A DNA stretch of 64,000 nucleotides, from the NCBI RefSeq assembly GCF_003846135.1, contig NZ_RHHM01000015.1:43284-107283 (forward strand), given 5' to 3'. The notes under the pieces are model-generated. The model was not told the origin of the DNA, did not search any database, and saw only the letters and a program-made list of their open reading frames with translations. The DNA comes from Erwinia psidii. Its GTDB lineage: Bacteria; Pseudomonadota; Gammaproteobacteria; Enterobacterales; Enterobacteriaceae. Of the stretch, positions 41,994 through 51,387 are shown in pieces; position 1 is the stretch's first letter, and each line of letters starts with the position of its first letter. The translations under genes and the position numbers were made by a program.

Positions 41994-42632
41994 GTGAAGC
42001 AAAGGGATCCCGCTGAGGCTGTACCGTTAACCGCCACACGCGCCAGAACACGTCGCTTACTTATTGCAACGGCAATGAGGATGTTCGACAGCGGCGCTTT
42101 CCCATCAATTACTGAAGTTGCCGCAGAAGCCCAACTCTCAAGAGCAACGGCTTACCGTTACTTTCCAACGCAGAGCGCTTTGGTGTCTGCCATTGTGACT
42201 GAAACACTCAGCCCGATAAAAAGCTGGCGTCCAACCCGTGAGGATGTCTCAGATCGCATCGACGAACTGCTGAGTTTTGCTTTCCCAAAAATGCTTGAAC
42301 ATGAAGGCACCTTGCGTGCCGCGCTGCATCTGTCACTGACTCAGTGGGCGCAGTCACAATCGGCAAGGCACCCGGAAAAAGAGCGGCTGGTAAGAGGCAA
42401 CAGGAAAGCGTTACTGCAACAGGTTGTGGAACCGTTAAAAAATGAGCTGCCGCCAGAAATGATAGAACGGGTCGTCCAGTCACTGTCACTGGTGTACGGT
42501 TCAGAAATTTTTCTGGTGATGAAAGATATCTGGGGGGCTGATAACGATCGTTTGCAGGACATTGGTAAATGGATTGCAAAAGCGATAATACGCCAGGCAA
42601 GAGAAGATTACAGGGTAAAAGTAACTTGTTAA
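41994..42632 (+). CDS. TetR-family transcriptional regulator
   Basis: A 212-residue regulator read from a GTG at 41994 that follows GAGG. The N-terminal helix-turn-helix is SITEVAAEAQLSRATAYRYF at residues about 39-58; the rest is the helical ligand domain. It is divergent from the UPF0261 gene, so it most likely represses that operon and senses its substrate, as is common for TetR pairs. No operator could be fixed by eye. It converges on speC across a strong hairpin. Confidence 0.85.
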   Translation: MKQRDPAEAVPLTATRARTRRLLIATAMRMFDSGAFPSITEVAAEAQLSRATAYRYFPTQSALVSAIVTETLSPIKSWRPTREDVSDRIDELLSFAFPKMLEHEGTLRAALHLSLTQWAQSQSARHPEKERLVRGNRKALLQQVVEPLKNELPPEMIERVVQSLSLVYGSEIFLVMKDIWGADNDRLQDIGKWIAKAIIRQAREDYRVKVTC

Positions 42633-42641
42633 CCGTCCAGT

Positions 42642-42662
42642 GGGGACGCCGGGCGCGTCCCC
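42642..42662. terminator. Bidirectional terminator between the TetR gene and speC
   Basis: GGGGACGC, CGGGC, GCGTCCCC stem followed by TGACCTTTT on the plus strand; lies between two converging stops. Confidence 0.8.
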
Positions 42663-42669
42663 TGACCTT

Positions 42670-44814
42670 TTAGTCGTTAATCATATAGCCATAAAGCCGT
42701 TTGACGCCTTCTGAATCTGCTTCTGCGTAAACGCCCTGCAATTCCGGTGAAAAACCTGGCAGCAGGTTGAGGCCCTCTTCCAGCGCCAGAAAATAGCGCT
42801 GCACCGCCCCGCCCCACACTTCTCCCGGAACCACGCAGAGCACACCAGGTGGGTAAGGCAACGCCCCTTCAGCGGCAATACGCCCTTCCGCTTTCGCAAT
42901 TTGCACCAGTTCGACGTTACCACGAATAAACGCCACATTGGCATCCTGCGGATTCATCACCGCTTTAGGCAGACTTTGCTGGCGGAACATCGCCTTTTGC
43001 AGATCTTTCACGCCATGGCTGACATAAAGCTGGTGCATCTCCAGGCAGAGGCGCCGCAGGGTATAACCGGCATAACGTGCCGCATTTCTGCGGTAAATCG
43101 TCGGCAGTACATCGCTCAGTAACGCATCCTCTTCCAGATGCTGTTCAAACTGTGCCAGTTTCGCCACCAGATGCGCCATTTTCTCACTGCTCTCCGCCGG
43201 GGTAAGCAGAAACAGAATCGAATTCAGATCGCATTTTTCCGGCACCACACCGTTCTCACGCAGGTAGTTAGCCAGAATCGTCGCCGGTACGCCAAAATCA
43301 GCATACTGACCGCTGGCGGCATCAATTCCCGGAGTGGTCAGTAACAGCTTACACGGGTCGATCAGATACTGATCTTTCTGGTATCCGGCAAAACCATGCC
43401 ATGCTGCATCCGGCTCAAAACTGAAATAGCGCGGATCGGTCGAGATCTCTTCTGTTGGCGTCTCCAGCCACGTTCTGCCATCAACCCTGTCGGAAATAAA
43501 GGGTTTGATCATGGAACATTTTTCCATAATCGCTTTACGCGTCGCTATCCCAAGCGTAACGCATTCATGCCACAGGCGGCGACCGGCTTCACCTTTGTGG
43601 ATCCTGGCATTAACATCCAGCGCCGCGAACAGCGGGTAAAATGGACTGGTTGACGCATGCAACATAAAGGCGTTGTTCAGACGCTTATGGCTGCAAAAAC
43701 GTTGCTGACCGCGAATATGGTTATCTTTCTTGTGGATCTGCGACGTTTGCGAGAAGCCCGCCTGCTGCTTGTGCACAGACTGAGTAACAAAAATACCGGG
43801 ATCGTTTTCATTCAGATCCAGCAGCAGCGGAGAGCAGGCCTGCATCACCGGAATAAACTGCTCATAGCCGACCCACGCAGAGTCAAACAGAATGTAGTCA
43901 CAGAGATGGCCAATGCTGTCAAGGACCTTACGGGCGTTGTAAACCGTGCCGTCGTAAGTCCCCAACTGGATAACCGCCAGCCGGAATGGCCGGGCATCTC
44001 CGGCTCGCTCAGGGGCCACCTGTTTTATTAGCTGGCGCACGTAACCTTCATCGAAACACCGCGCATCAATGCCACCAATAAAACCGAAGGGGTTACGTGC
44101 TGCTTCCAGATAAACGGGCGTTGCACCAGCCTGGATCAGCGCACCGTGATGATTTGATTTATGATTATTGCGGTCAAACAGCACCAAATCGCCCCGCGTC
44201 AGCAACGCATTAGTGACGACCTTGTTCGCACTGGAGGTGCCATTAAGCACAAAATAAGTTTTATCTGCGTTGAACACCTTTGCCGCATATTTCTGGGCAT
44301 GTTTGGCTGAGCCTTCGTGAATGAGCAAATCACCCAGCTTGACATCGGCATTACACATATCGGCACGAAAAATATTCTCACCGAAGAAGTCGTAAAACTG
44401 GCGGCCAGCCGGGTGCTTTTTAAAAAACGCCCCGCCCTGATGGCCCGGACAGGCGAAGGTACTGTTATCCATCGCCACATACTTGGTTAGCGTGTTAAAA
44501 AACGGCGGTAACAGACCTGTCTGATAGGCTGAAGCCGCCGCTTCCAGGCGAATAGCGTCATCTGCCGCACCGGTCAGCAAGCCGGTCACTTCAGGCAAAT
44601 CCTGTGCCTGGTCCGGGGAATCAAGAGAGATAAACACAGGTAAATTAAAACCAGTATGCCGCAGTAATGAAAGCATTCCGCTGCGTGAATCTGCCACGGA
44701 AAGAACCACTGCCGCGATATCAGTAAAATCGGTTTTTTCCAGCGTGACGACCTCACGACCGGTCTGGAGATGAATAGCCACGGTGGTACTGGCTGCAATT
44801 TTCAACGGTGTCAT
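42670..44814 (-). CDS. speC: Ornithine decarboxylase, constitutive
   Basis: SpeC decarboxylates ornithine to putrescine. The 714-residue product is close to E. coli SpeC (711). It has the wing domain (DFTDIAAVVLSVADSRSG), the PLP site SVHKQQAGFSQTSQIHKKDN with the Schiff-base lysine, FACPGHQGGAFFKKHPAGR and the tail VKRLYGYMIND. Together with speA and speB in this window it gives both putrescine routes. Its 5' side is a 960-base gap leading to tRNA-Phe, as in E. coli where pheV neighbours speC. Confidence 0.97.
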   Translation of the reverse strand: MTPLKIAASTTVAIHLQTGREVVTLEKTDFTDIAAVVLSVADSRSGMLSLLRHTGFNLPVFISLDSPDQAQDLPEVTGLLTGAADDAIRLEAAASAYQTGLLPPFFNTLTKYVAMDNSTFACPGHQGGAFFKKHPAGRQFYDFFGENIFRADMCNADVKLGDLLIHEGSAKHAQKYAAKVFNADKTYFVLNGTSSANKVVTNALLTRGDLVLFDRNNHKSNHHGALIQAGATPVYLEAARNPFGFIGGIDARCFDEGYVRQLIKQVAPERAGDARPFRLAVIQLGTYDGTVYNARKVLDSIGHLCDYILFDSAWVGYEQFIPVMQACSPLLLDLNENDPGIFVTQSVHKQQAGFSQTSQIHKKDNHIRGQQRFCSHKRLNNAFMLHASTSPFYPLFAALDVNARIHKGEAGRRLWHECVTLGIATRKAIMEKCSMIKPFISDRVDGRTWLETPTEEISTDPRYFSFEPDAAWHGFAGYQKDQYLIDPCKLLLTTPGIDAASGQYADFGVPATILANYLRENGVVPEKCDLNSILFLLTPAESSEKMAHLVAKLAQFEQHLEEDALLSDVLPTIYRRNAARYAGYTLRRLCLEMHQLYVSHGVKDLQKAMFRQQSLPKAVMNPQDANVAFIRGNVELVQIAKAEGRIAAEGALPYPPGVLCVVPGEVWGGAVQRYFLALEEGLNLLPGFSPELQGVYAEADSEGVKRLYGYMIND

Positions 44815-45735
44815 AACACAAATCCTCAGGCGTCAAGGATGAGTGGGTGCCAGTGGCACAGCAATGGGAAAAGGCAACAGCCCTTACCCGGCGAAAGGTG
44901 TCAGAGTGGTTTCAGGTAATGGAATTCAGCCCACACCAATAGACATCAGTAAAATCAGACAGACCCTGCTCTTACTGGTGGCCATAAGTTAAGCCCACAA
45001 AAGCCTCACCGCATGATGAGTGATTTTTTCAACACATGTTGATGATCGGATTGACAAGGATATACGCTGATTTGACGGTGGCTGTTTGGCATAGCGGTAT
45101 TCTGCATGGCAGCGACCTCAGGTTGGGATAATGACGGCAAACGCCATACGTCAGAAAGAGCGCAATAATGGCACTTTTCTTTTTCAGGTTCAAGGCAGTT
45201 TAGCATTCAGGCCGACGGGGGCTTTTTTATTTGATTTAAAAATAATTTGCTCATCACACTGAACTGTATAGCTGGCAGGCATCGTTTGACTGTGAACGGG
45301 TAAATTCAGCAGCGACTGCGGAGGGGAAAACGCTACAAATGGCCAACTGGCAAAATGGCATTACCGCAACCGGGAACGTCCTCATCGCGCTCACAACGCT
45401 AATTACAGATGGTGCGCTGCCTTAAGCTTGCTGAGCAAATGCCAGACTTAGGTGCCGCTCACGCAAATGATCGGTCCGATGAAAAACAGATACAGGAGCA
45501 GGATTACAGTCCTGAACCGGAACTGAGAAAAACTGAAATATATCTGTCAATCACACAACAAAACCCAGTGAAACAGCCCACATTCAGATGGAGCAATTTG
45601 TTATAATTCCATTCAAAAATACGGCGTACCCCCCCTGCTAACCGGATTTCACCCTTAAGAGTGGATACTTAACAGACTGTTTTAATCACCGTTGATGGAA
45701 AATAGCGCAATCGGTCTTTTTTTTGTAATAAGCCG
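44815..45735. other. Long non-coding stretch between speC and tRNA-Phe
   Basis: Holds the speC promoter and leader. Short open frames such as 45409-45606 have no family likeness or good start. A C-rich run occurs at about 45629. I see no RNA gene or mobile element here. Confidence 0.45.
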
Positions 45736-45764
45736 TTGACGCTTTTTAGCCCGTAAGGTTTAAT
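45736..45764 (+). promoter_or_regulatory. Promoter of the tRNA-Phe gene
   Basis: TTGACG at 45736-45741, 17-base spacer, TTTAAT at 45759-45764, then a GC-rich discriminator GCGCCCC of the kind used by stringently controlled stable-RNA promoters. Transcription should begin a few bases before the tRNA. Confidence 0.75.
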
Positions 45765-45774
45765 GCGCCCCGTT

Positions 45775-45850
45775 GCCCGGATAGCTCAGTCGGTAGAGCA
45801 GGGGATTGAAAATCCCCGTGTCCTTGGTTCGATTCCGAGTCCGGGCACCA
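45775..45850 (+). tRNA. pheV: tRNA-Phe (GAA)
   Basis: A 76-base tRNA with acceptor arms GCCCGGA and TCCGGGC, encoded CCA, D-arm region AGCTCAGTCGGTAGAGC, anticodon loop TTGAAAA with GAA, and T-loop GGTTCGATTCC. Position beside speC matches E. coli pheV, a well-known integration site for islands. The 3' end would be the attachment core for the integrase gene 199 bases downstream; the second copy of the repeat is not in this window. Confidence 0.97.
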
Positions 45851-45996
45851 CTAATTTGCATCAAAGCACGCTGGTTAAGAGATGAGATCCTTAACGGGCG
45901 ATAAATGCAGGGTCCGGTCATACGGAATGTCCTCCGGTGTTTTCAAGAGCGTTTGCACTGGTTGATATATCCAGAACTTGTCCCTCAAGATAGGGA

Positions 45997-46020
45997 GCTT
46001 GTCCTACCAGGCTCCCTTTT
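45997..46020. terminator. Terminator between tRNA-Phe and the integrase gene
   Basis: GGGAGC, a short loop, GCTCCC then TTTT; serves the tRNA transcript and could also serve the integrase in the other direction. Confidence 0.65.
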
Positions 46021-46048
46021 CTCGATCACCGTTAATCATCCCAGTCAA

Positions 46049-47059
46049 CTACGCTTGTGTCAACAGGTGTAAATTTCTTTCGCCTGTAACATCTGTGTGA
46101 AGTGACAGTTCAGCTTCGAGTGTTTTTCCAACGATATCCATCTTCAGCTCCACATACTCCATCGTTGTACTGACGCTCCGGTGCCCCAAAAGGTCCTTTA
46201 CCAGCTGAAGATTTCGTTCAGGTGATTTCATCAGTTCCGTCGCCAGCGTATGGCGAAAACGGTGTGGCGACACGGTAAAACCACTCTCTTTCGACAGACG
46301 CCGAAAAAATGATCGGATCTTCTGATGGACCTTAGCGGCATCCCATTCCACATGACGCTTAAGTTGAATTCGGTTCACATCAAACAGATAATCTCCGTTT
46401 CCCGCCCCCAGTTCCGTTGATTTTTCTATCAGGTGATGCAGCCTGGGCTTCAACGCACTGACAATGGGAACCCGCCATTCACGGTGTGTCTTACTGCCCT
46501 CCAGGCAGAGTTCCAGATACCCTTCACTGAGATTGATGTCACCCAGTCGGATATGCAGCAGTTGGTTTAGCCGCATTCCCGTATATCTGAATGTATCCAG
46601 AACTGTCAGCCAGTACCACGCTGGCCAGAGCGCATTACGCCCGCCTCTGATACCGTGCCCTGCCCGTTCAGCCTCTTCAAATTGCTGCATGACCAGATAA
46701 ACACGAATCAACTGCGATCGCGTAAGTGTTTTTTTCTTCCTGGTATCCCGCTGGACATTGCTTTTATTGAAGGGATTTTTCCCCGGGGGAAGGATTTCAT
46801 GTTCCATCCCGTAATTATAGAGCGCCCGCAGATGTGCAATTTTGTTGTTCCACGTCTGCGCCGACTGCTGCTCCTCCTGAAGCAGATAACGCCGCCACTC
46901 CAGCACCTGACGGTGCGTAATTTGCGCTGGCAGGGTATCGCCAGAATAACGCCTGAACCCTCTGACAACCTTGCTGTAGCTCCATTCAGTCGCGGGTCTC
47001 AGCCGGTGAGCAAAAAAATATTCTTCAAGCAGTTCATCCCAGGTTATTTCATTACGCAT
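46049..47059 (-). CDS. Tyrosine recombinase (island integrase)
   Basis: A 336-residue phage-type integrase with an N-terminal SAM-like core-binding domain (residues about 7-95) and catalytic domain. Catalytic residues visible: R163 in RYTGMRLNQLL, K190, H266-R269 in PHRFRHTLATEL, H293 in LLGHRSVSTT and Y302 in MEYVEL. It lies at the 3' end of tRNA-Phe and reads toward it, the usual layout for an integrase using the tRNA as attachment site. The relaxase-like gene upstream indicates an integrative conjugative element. Confidence 0.93.
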   Translation of the reverse strand: MRNEITWDELLEEYFFAHRLRPATEWSYSKVVRGFRRYSGDTLPAQITHRQVLEWRRYLLQEEQQSAQTWNNKIAHLRALYNYGMEHEILPPGKNPFNKSNVQRDTRKKKTLTRSQLIRVYLVMQQFEEAERAGHGIRGGRNALWPAWYWLTVLDTFRYTGMRLNQLLHIRLGDINLSEGYLELCLEGSKTHREWRVPIVSALKPRLHHLIEKSTELGAGNGDYLFDVNRIQLKRHVEWDAAKVHQKIRSFFRRLSKESGFTVSPHRFRHTLATELMKSPERNLQLVKDLLGHRSVSTTMEYVELKMDIVGKTLEAELSLHTDVTGERNLHLLTQA

Positions 47060-47119
47060 CTTATTCTTCTCCCAAAAAACCAGAACAGATCCCTGTAGAG
47101 ATCCCTGTGTGTATATTCC

Positions 47120-48709
47120 CTATGGAAAGAAAAGGAGTTTGCTGTCCTCCTGAGGTCTCACGCCTTTCAGACGGGCAGCTTTGATAAGATAACCATTAAC
47201 CCTGCTGAACCGCCCCTGTTTATCTTCTGAGCAGTACAGTTTCGCCCGGGTAAAACGTTCCCCCTTGCGAACACGATGTAACTGGAGTTTTTCAAACGAC
47301 GTCTGAATCTGCTCCCTGTGACTGTCACTTCCGGTATCTTTGAGGAAAAGAAAGAAAATATCCGGTACCAGAAGGTAAATAAAGCCGGCAACGGAATGTA
47401 CCCGTGAGTCATGCTGATTGACGGTGATCCTGCCGGACACTATGCCGTCAGACAACCAGGCGAGAAAATCCTCGCCCGATCGTCGGGCATCGGCACCGAC
47501 ATTAACCGGGTAGCCCTGCACTTCCTCTGTGCCATGCAACAGACAGCCAGCACCGGTATCGTTATGCCGGGGGGCATCTTCCCTCTCAACTGGCTCATCA
47601 GGAACGTCTTTCCCGACGGGCACCATTTCATCCGGCGCTACCGTGGCAGGCGTATTCACATCAACGTCATCTGCAACCTCCGTGGCTTCTGCACCCGCCA
47701 CTGCGGAAAAAAGACTGAGCAGCATATCGGCATCCCCCAGGCCCGGGCTGGCGTTATCCGGTTCTTCCGGCGACTCCACTGTACTTGCCCCGTTCTGCGG
47801 TGGCTGTCTGTCCCCACCACCAGTATCGTTGAGTGACGTCATCAGCTCCGAAGCGACCAGTTCCACCGGAGAAGAGGATAAATTATCGTCCGTCTGAACA
47901 GACAATACGCCCTCCTGCGGCGTCACTGAATCTGGCGGTGCAATGGCCACAGACGATTCACCTGTCTCCTTACGGAGTACCGGCGAGTCAACCTTCTCTG
48001 CCGCCTGGTCGAGCAACGTCCTGATAAGGGGCATATCCGGAGAACCATTGCGGAATGCACTGGCAAGACTGAACAACGCTGCGGAGGTACCTGAAAGCCA
48101 GTTTATCGCTTCGGCGGGCATCAGTTGACCGGCGGCCAGCGCCGCCAGAGCAGAAGCATCATGTGCGTTCGGGAGAGAAGGACGAAACCGGAAGCGATAA
48201 GGCGCATCCGGCACAGATATGCCCGGTTGCCAGTTGGCGCCACTGGTGGTTTCGCCTTCAATACTGGCCAGTAATGGCAGGTGATAACATAACGCGGCCC
48301 AGAAAATAACGGCCTGCCAGATAACCCCCTGCGCAGCCTGTTCTTCCGGTGCCGCACCCGGTGGAAACATATACCCCCGGGCAAGCCTGACGGCGTAAGC
48401 AGTAAAACGCAGGCTTAAATCACCAAATCCCCCTGCATAAGCCCACCGGCCGTCAGGTGCCGCTGGTACATTTTGGGTTCGTTCAAGCAGGAGGTGCACT
48501 GGAGTCAGATAAAGTCGCTGATATACTTCGCCCGACAGCGCGTTATTTTCCCGGATTTTCTGCAGGGCATCCTGGCGTATTGCGCTGATGATCAGTTCCT
48601 CAGCCTTAACCGGAGAGAAATACCCCGTCGGCACCGAAACGGGGAGTTTGTCGGATGACTCTGTGACAGTCGGCGTACGAGACAATAAGGTTTTAATTTT
48701 ATTTAACAT
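47120..48709 (-). CDS. TraI_2 / MobH-like relaxase-family protein lacking the usual catalytic motifs
   Basis: A 529-residue protein with the layout of PFGI-1-class ICE relaxases. The N-terminal TraI_2-like region is about residues 25-215 (GYFSPVKAEELI, YQRLYLTPVHLLLERTQNVP, FPPGAAPEEQAAQGVIWQAV, YRFRFRPSLPNAHDASAL), then a long acidic, proline-rich linker, then the C-terminal TraI_2_C-like winged domain (FLAWLSDGIVSGRITVNQ to VNGYLIKAARL). The histidine cluster expected after the VPA segment is replaced by WAYAGGFGDLS, and the expected HD motif reads CYHLPL. So the fold is recognised but activity is doubtful. It overlaps the helicase gene by 7 bases. Confidence 0.75.
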   Translation of the reverse strand: MLNKIKTLLSRTPTVTESSDKLPVSVPTGYFSPVKAEELIISAIRQDALQKIRENNALSGEVYQRLYLTPVHLLLERTQNVPAAPDGRWAYAGGFGDLSLRFTAYAVRLARGYMFPPGAAPEEQAAQGVIWQAVIFWAALCYHLPLLASIEGETTSGANWQPGISVPDAPYRFRFRPSLPNAHDASALAALAAGQLMPAEAINWLSGTSAALFSLASAFRNGSPDMPLIRTLLDQAAEKVDSPVLRKETGESSVAIAPPDSVTPQEGVLSVQTDDNLSSSPVELVASELMTSLNDTGGGDRQPPQNGASTVESPEEPDNASPGLGDADMLLSLFSAVAGAEATEVADDVDVNTPATVAPDEMVPVGKDVPDEPVEREDAPRHNDTGAGCLLHGTEEVQGYPVNVGADARRSGEDFLAWLSDGIVSGRITVNQHDSRVHSVAGFIYLLVPDIFFLFLKDTGSDSHREQIQTSFEKLQLHRVRKGERFTRAKLYCSEDKQGRFSRVNGYLIKAARLKGVRPQEDSKLLFFP

Positions 48710-50187
48710 GGGAAAATCGCGTCTCCCTCATCGTTCTCCATGTCCCCTGTTGCAGGTTGTCCGCCATCTTTCTGCTCTTCACCTGCTTTCAGGCACAGCA
48801 TCAGCTCATTCAGCACCAGGGTCTTACGGGCGCGTGTCACGGCCACATACAGCAGATTGGTTTCGTCCTGTCGCTCCTCTGCAGAGAGCAGCGGGTCGGT
48901 GATATCACAAAAATCCTCATTCAGTACAACGACATCCCATTCCAGCCCCTTACTGCGATGCGCGGTGGAAACCGTGACCTGCGCATCCTTTTCATGCGTC
49001 ACAACCTGACGGCGCATAATGGCCAGCTTTTGCGGCAGCGGAAAATACTCATCAAGCAACCGGATGGCCTGATTCATCTCCACATCCTGCGTCGCCTTTG
49101 CAATGGCGCAATATTCTTCAAAGTCCCGGTAATCCTGACCAAGGCGAGGGGACTGCATCCGTTCAGGCATATCGGCAGAGAACCAGTAAAGATCTTCCAG
49201 TTCTTCCGTTTTGTACCCTTCAATGCCCCCCACCCAGAAGACTTTTCTCTCCTGCAGACTGGCAGAAAGCGCAGCGCCAATCACACCGGATACCGTCCGG
49301 CTGAGCACGGCGAAATGGGGTACGTCAGCAGGCAGATGCGTAACCACGTCATCATCCTCACCGCTGCCGGTGACTTTCATCTCCTCCCCGGACATGGCCA
49401 GCAGCACGTTAGCCATTTGTGCGACCTCAGGGCCAAACCGGAAGCTGGTCGTCAGCCACAGCCGATCGGCCTGTTCCAGCCGGGGAGAACTGAGCGCATT
49501 ATCCGCACCACGAAAACGATAAATCTGCTGGTAGCGATCGCCAACCAGCACAACCCGACAGGGCTGACTCAGGACAAAGGCACTGGTGACCGGATTGGCG
49601 TCCTGGGCCTCATCAAAAAGAATGGTGTCCCATTGACTGGCAAGATTCGGGCCGGAAAGCTGAAAAAGCTTCAGGTAAACATCATGCGTGATCGGGAAAT
49701 CAGATTCGGTACGACTCACCTCATACCAGAGAACCTGTACGGCCCCCAGAATTTTATCTACAGAGAGTCCATGGCGCTCATCCTCTGCCGGCAGATGGAT
49801 AATGCCGGGTTCCGGCTCAGCACTACAGAGAAACGCATTCAGCCCCGTCAGCGCCAGACGCGCCAGCGGCCAGTGCCGGGTATTCAGCTTTCGGGCCACA
49901 TCGGTAATACGCAGATTTACTGTCAGCCGATTCCTGAAATGTCGGCCGAAATGCGACCAGGCCAGTTGGTGGGAGGTTTTGCACTCAACGTTGAAGGGAA
50001 ACTTTTGTTCGGCTTCGTCGCGGATGGCTCTGTTGTAGGCAAGGTACAACATTTTGCTGTCCGGGTTCGCCTGAGCGAATTGCACCAGTGTGGTGGTTTT
50101 ACCAGTGCCGGCAAACGCGTTGACCACGAGCTGATTACCCCGCCATGTGATGATGGCGTTTTGTTCTGGTGTGGTTTTCCTGGTCAT
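48703..50187 (-). CDS. UvrD/Rep-type superfamily 1 helicase
   Basis: A 494-residue SF1A helicase. Motif I is NAFAGTGKTTT (residues about 23-33), motif II ILFDEAQDANP, motif III VVLVGDRYQQIYRFRGA, motif V VSTAHRSKGLEWDVVVL and motif VI NLLYVAVTRARKTL. It has no extra nuclease domain. Its 3' end overlaps the TraI-like gene, so the two probably act together in element processing. The CBASS operon lies directly upstream, after a terminator. Confidence 0.92.
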   Translation of the reverse strand: MTRKTTPEQNAIITWRGNQLVVNAFAGTGKTTTLVQFAQANPDSKMLYLAYNRAIRDEAEQKFPFNVECKTSHQLAWSHFGRHFRNRLTVNLRITDVARKLNTRHWPLARLALTGLNAFLCSAEPEPGIIHLPAEDERHGLSVDKILGAVQVLWYEVSRTESDFPITHDVYLKLFQLSGPNLASQWDTILFDEAQDANPVTSAFVLSQPCRVVLVGDRYQQIYRFRGADNALSSPRLEQADRLWLTTSFRFGPEVAQMANVLLAMSGEEMKVTGSGEDDDVVTHLPADVPHFAVLSRTVSGVIGAALSASLQERKVFWVGGIEGYKTEELEDLYWFSADMPERMQSPRLGQDYRDFEEYCAIAKATQDVEMNQAIRLLDEYFPLPQKLAIMRRQVVTHEKDAQVTVSTAHRSKGLEWDVVVLNEDFCDITDPLLSAEERQDETNLLYVAVTRARKTLVLNELMLCLKAGEEQKDGGQPATGDMENDEGDAIFPC

Positions 50188-50277
50188 TGGGTTCTCCGGG
50201 AGAGACAGTTAAAGCCCCCACACTGTCACTCGGAGAAGCTTGCGGCGACAAAAAACCAGATACCTACTTTCAGAAAT

Positions 50278-50300
50278 AAAAAACGCTCCCGAACGGGAGT
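50278..50300 (-). terminator. Terminator of the CBASS operon
   Basis: On the minus strand ACTCCC, GTTC, GGGAGC, then GTTTTTT. Located just past the Cap14-like stop. Nearly the same hairpin occurs at 55016-55039. Confidence 0.88.
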
Positions 50301-50310
50301 AACCACATAG

Positions 50311-51378
50311 TCAACTTACGCTTTTACTGGTGATCTTCAAGCACCATTCATAATGATTAGCTATAGCATCCCAATGCCAAATATTTATAACACCATGCAA
50401 GCCTTCCTGGTAAAGAGTACCAAGTCGTACGACTACCGATGCTTGTGCAGACACAAAAAGATGCACTTCGTCTGCCTGTTTTTTTAACTCAGAGATAATA
50501 TAGCTAAGTTCCTTCACTATTTTTTCTTGCTCGTCCTCCGCGGGGAGATTATCAAATCGGAATCCTGTACTCAGTTGAACATGTAAAGTATGTCCCATAA
50601 ATTCAACAGGAAGGTCTTTCTCTAAAATTTCCATCGTAAATGAAATTGCAAGACCGATAACCTTTCCATTATTTGATGGCACACACTTACTATCATGAAT
50701 ATTCTGACCGCTGTAGCATTTTACTAACTTTGCATTTGTCGGCGGTGCATCAAGAGGGTGAAAAGTTCTTTTATCCCGGTCAAAATCAAACAACTTTAAT
50801 GGTAAGTGCCCATCCGTCATGAAGCTACCGACCATATACAGATATGGCACACTGCCAAGTGCAGCAACATAAGCAATTGTCGCATCGGTGTGATATATTC
50901 TTTCTTGAATTATTTGCCGAATAAAACCTGCATTGGATAGATTGTTATTTTTATCCCTTGAATCAAATGCTTTAAAGTCCACATATAATATTTTTGCTTT
51001 TTCTCTGGAAGAGAGCATTTTCTCCGCAGCTTGTGAATCAGTATTTTCGAACCCATACGCACGAATAAGAGCAATGTCTCGCTTATTCAAATCTCGAAGA
51101 GCGAAATAAGCACAAATCCCCCACAGACCAAACCCAGCGACCAGAAAAATCACACCAAAAAAAAGAGCAAGATCAGAGCACTTTTGATAAGTAAACGTTA
51201 ATCCATCGATGATATTAACATGTTTCTTAAGAAATTCTTCTGAGAAAACAAGATTAACTCCCCCCCCTCCAACTAATCCCGCCATTCCAATTTTAAGCAC
51301 CCCAAACGTCAGTCGGGACAACTGATCTTTCGGCCTAAAAATAATTTTTATCAGATACATTAGTGTTGCATTGTTCAT
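50311..51378 (-). CDS. cap14: CBASS effector with two membrane segments and SAVED domain (Cap14-like)
   Basis: A 355-residue protein with membrane segments at about 23-44 (FGVLKIGMAGLVGGGGVNLV) and 70-93 (ALFFGVIFLVAGFGLWGICA). A C-terminal SAVED cyclic-nucleotide sensor follows, about 140-350 (DATIAYVAALGSVPYLYMVG, FMGHTLHVQLSTG, VHLFVSAQASVVVRLGTLYQ and the final INIWHWD). SAVED binds cyclic oligonucleotides; the 2TM-SAVED layout is the Cap14 effector class, expected to breach the inner membrane on infection. Last gene of the operon, 9 bases after cap3. Confidence 0.88.
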   Translation of the reverse strand: MNNATLMYLIKIIFRPKDQLSRLTFGVLKIGMAGLVGGGGVNLVFSEEFLKKHVNIIDGLTFTYQKCSDLALFFGVIFLVAGFGLWGICAYFALRDLNKRDIALIRAYGFENTDSQAAEKMLSSREKAKILYVDFKAFDSRDKNNNLSNAGFIRQIIQERIYHTDATIAYVAALGSVPYLYMVGSFMTDGHLPLKLFDFDRDKRTFHPLDAPPTNAKLVKCYSGQNIHDSKCVPSNNGKVIGLAISFTMEILEKDLPVEFMGHTLHVQLSTGFRFDNLPAEDEQEKIVKELSYIISELKKQADEVHLFVSAQASVVVRLGTLYQEGLHGVINIWHWDAIANHYEWCLKITSKSVS

Positions 51379-51387
51379 TTCTTCTCC

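Noticed and set aside
45409..45606. A 65-codon frame between speC and tRNA-Phe
   Set aside because: No family likeness and no ribosome site; the surrounding gap shows no coding bias.
48757..50310. A 517-codon open frame on the plus strand opposite the helicase gene
   Set aside because: It lies fully antisense to a helicase with all SF1 motifs, has no family likeness and no ribosome site; it is a shadow frame.
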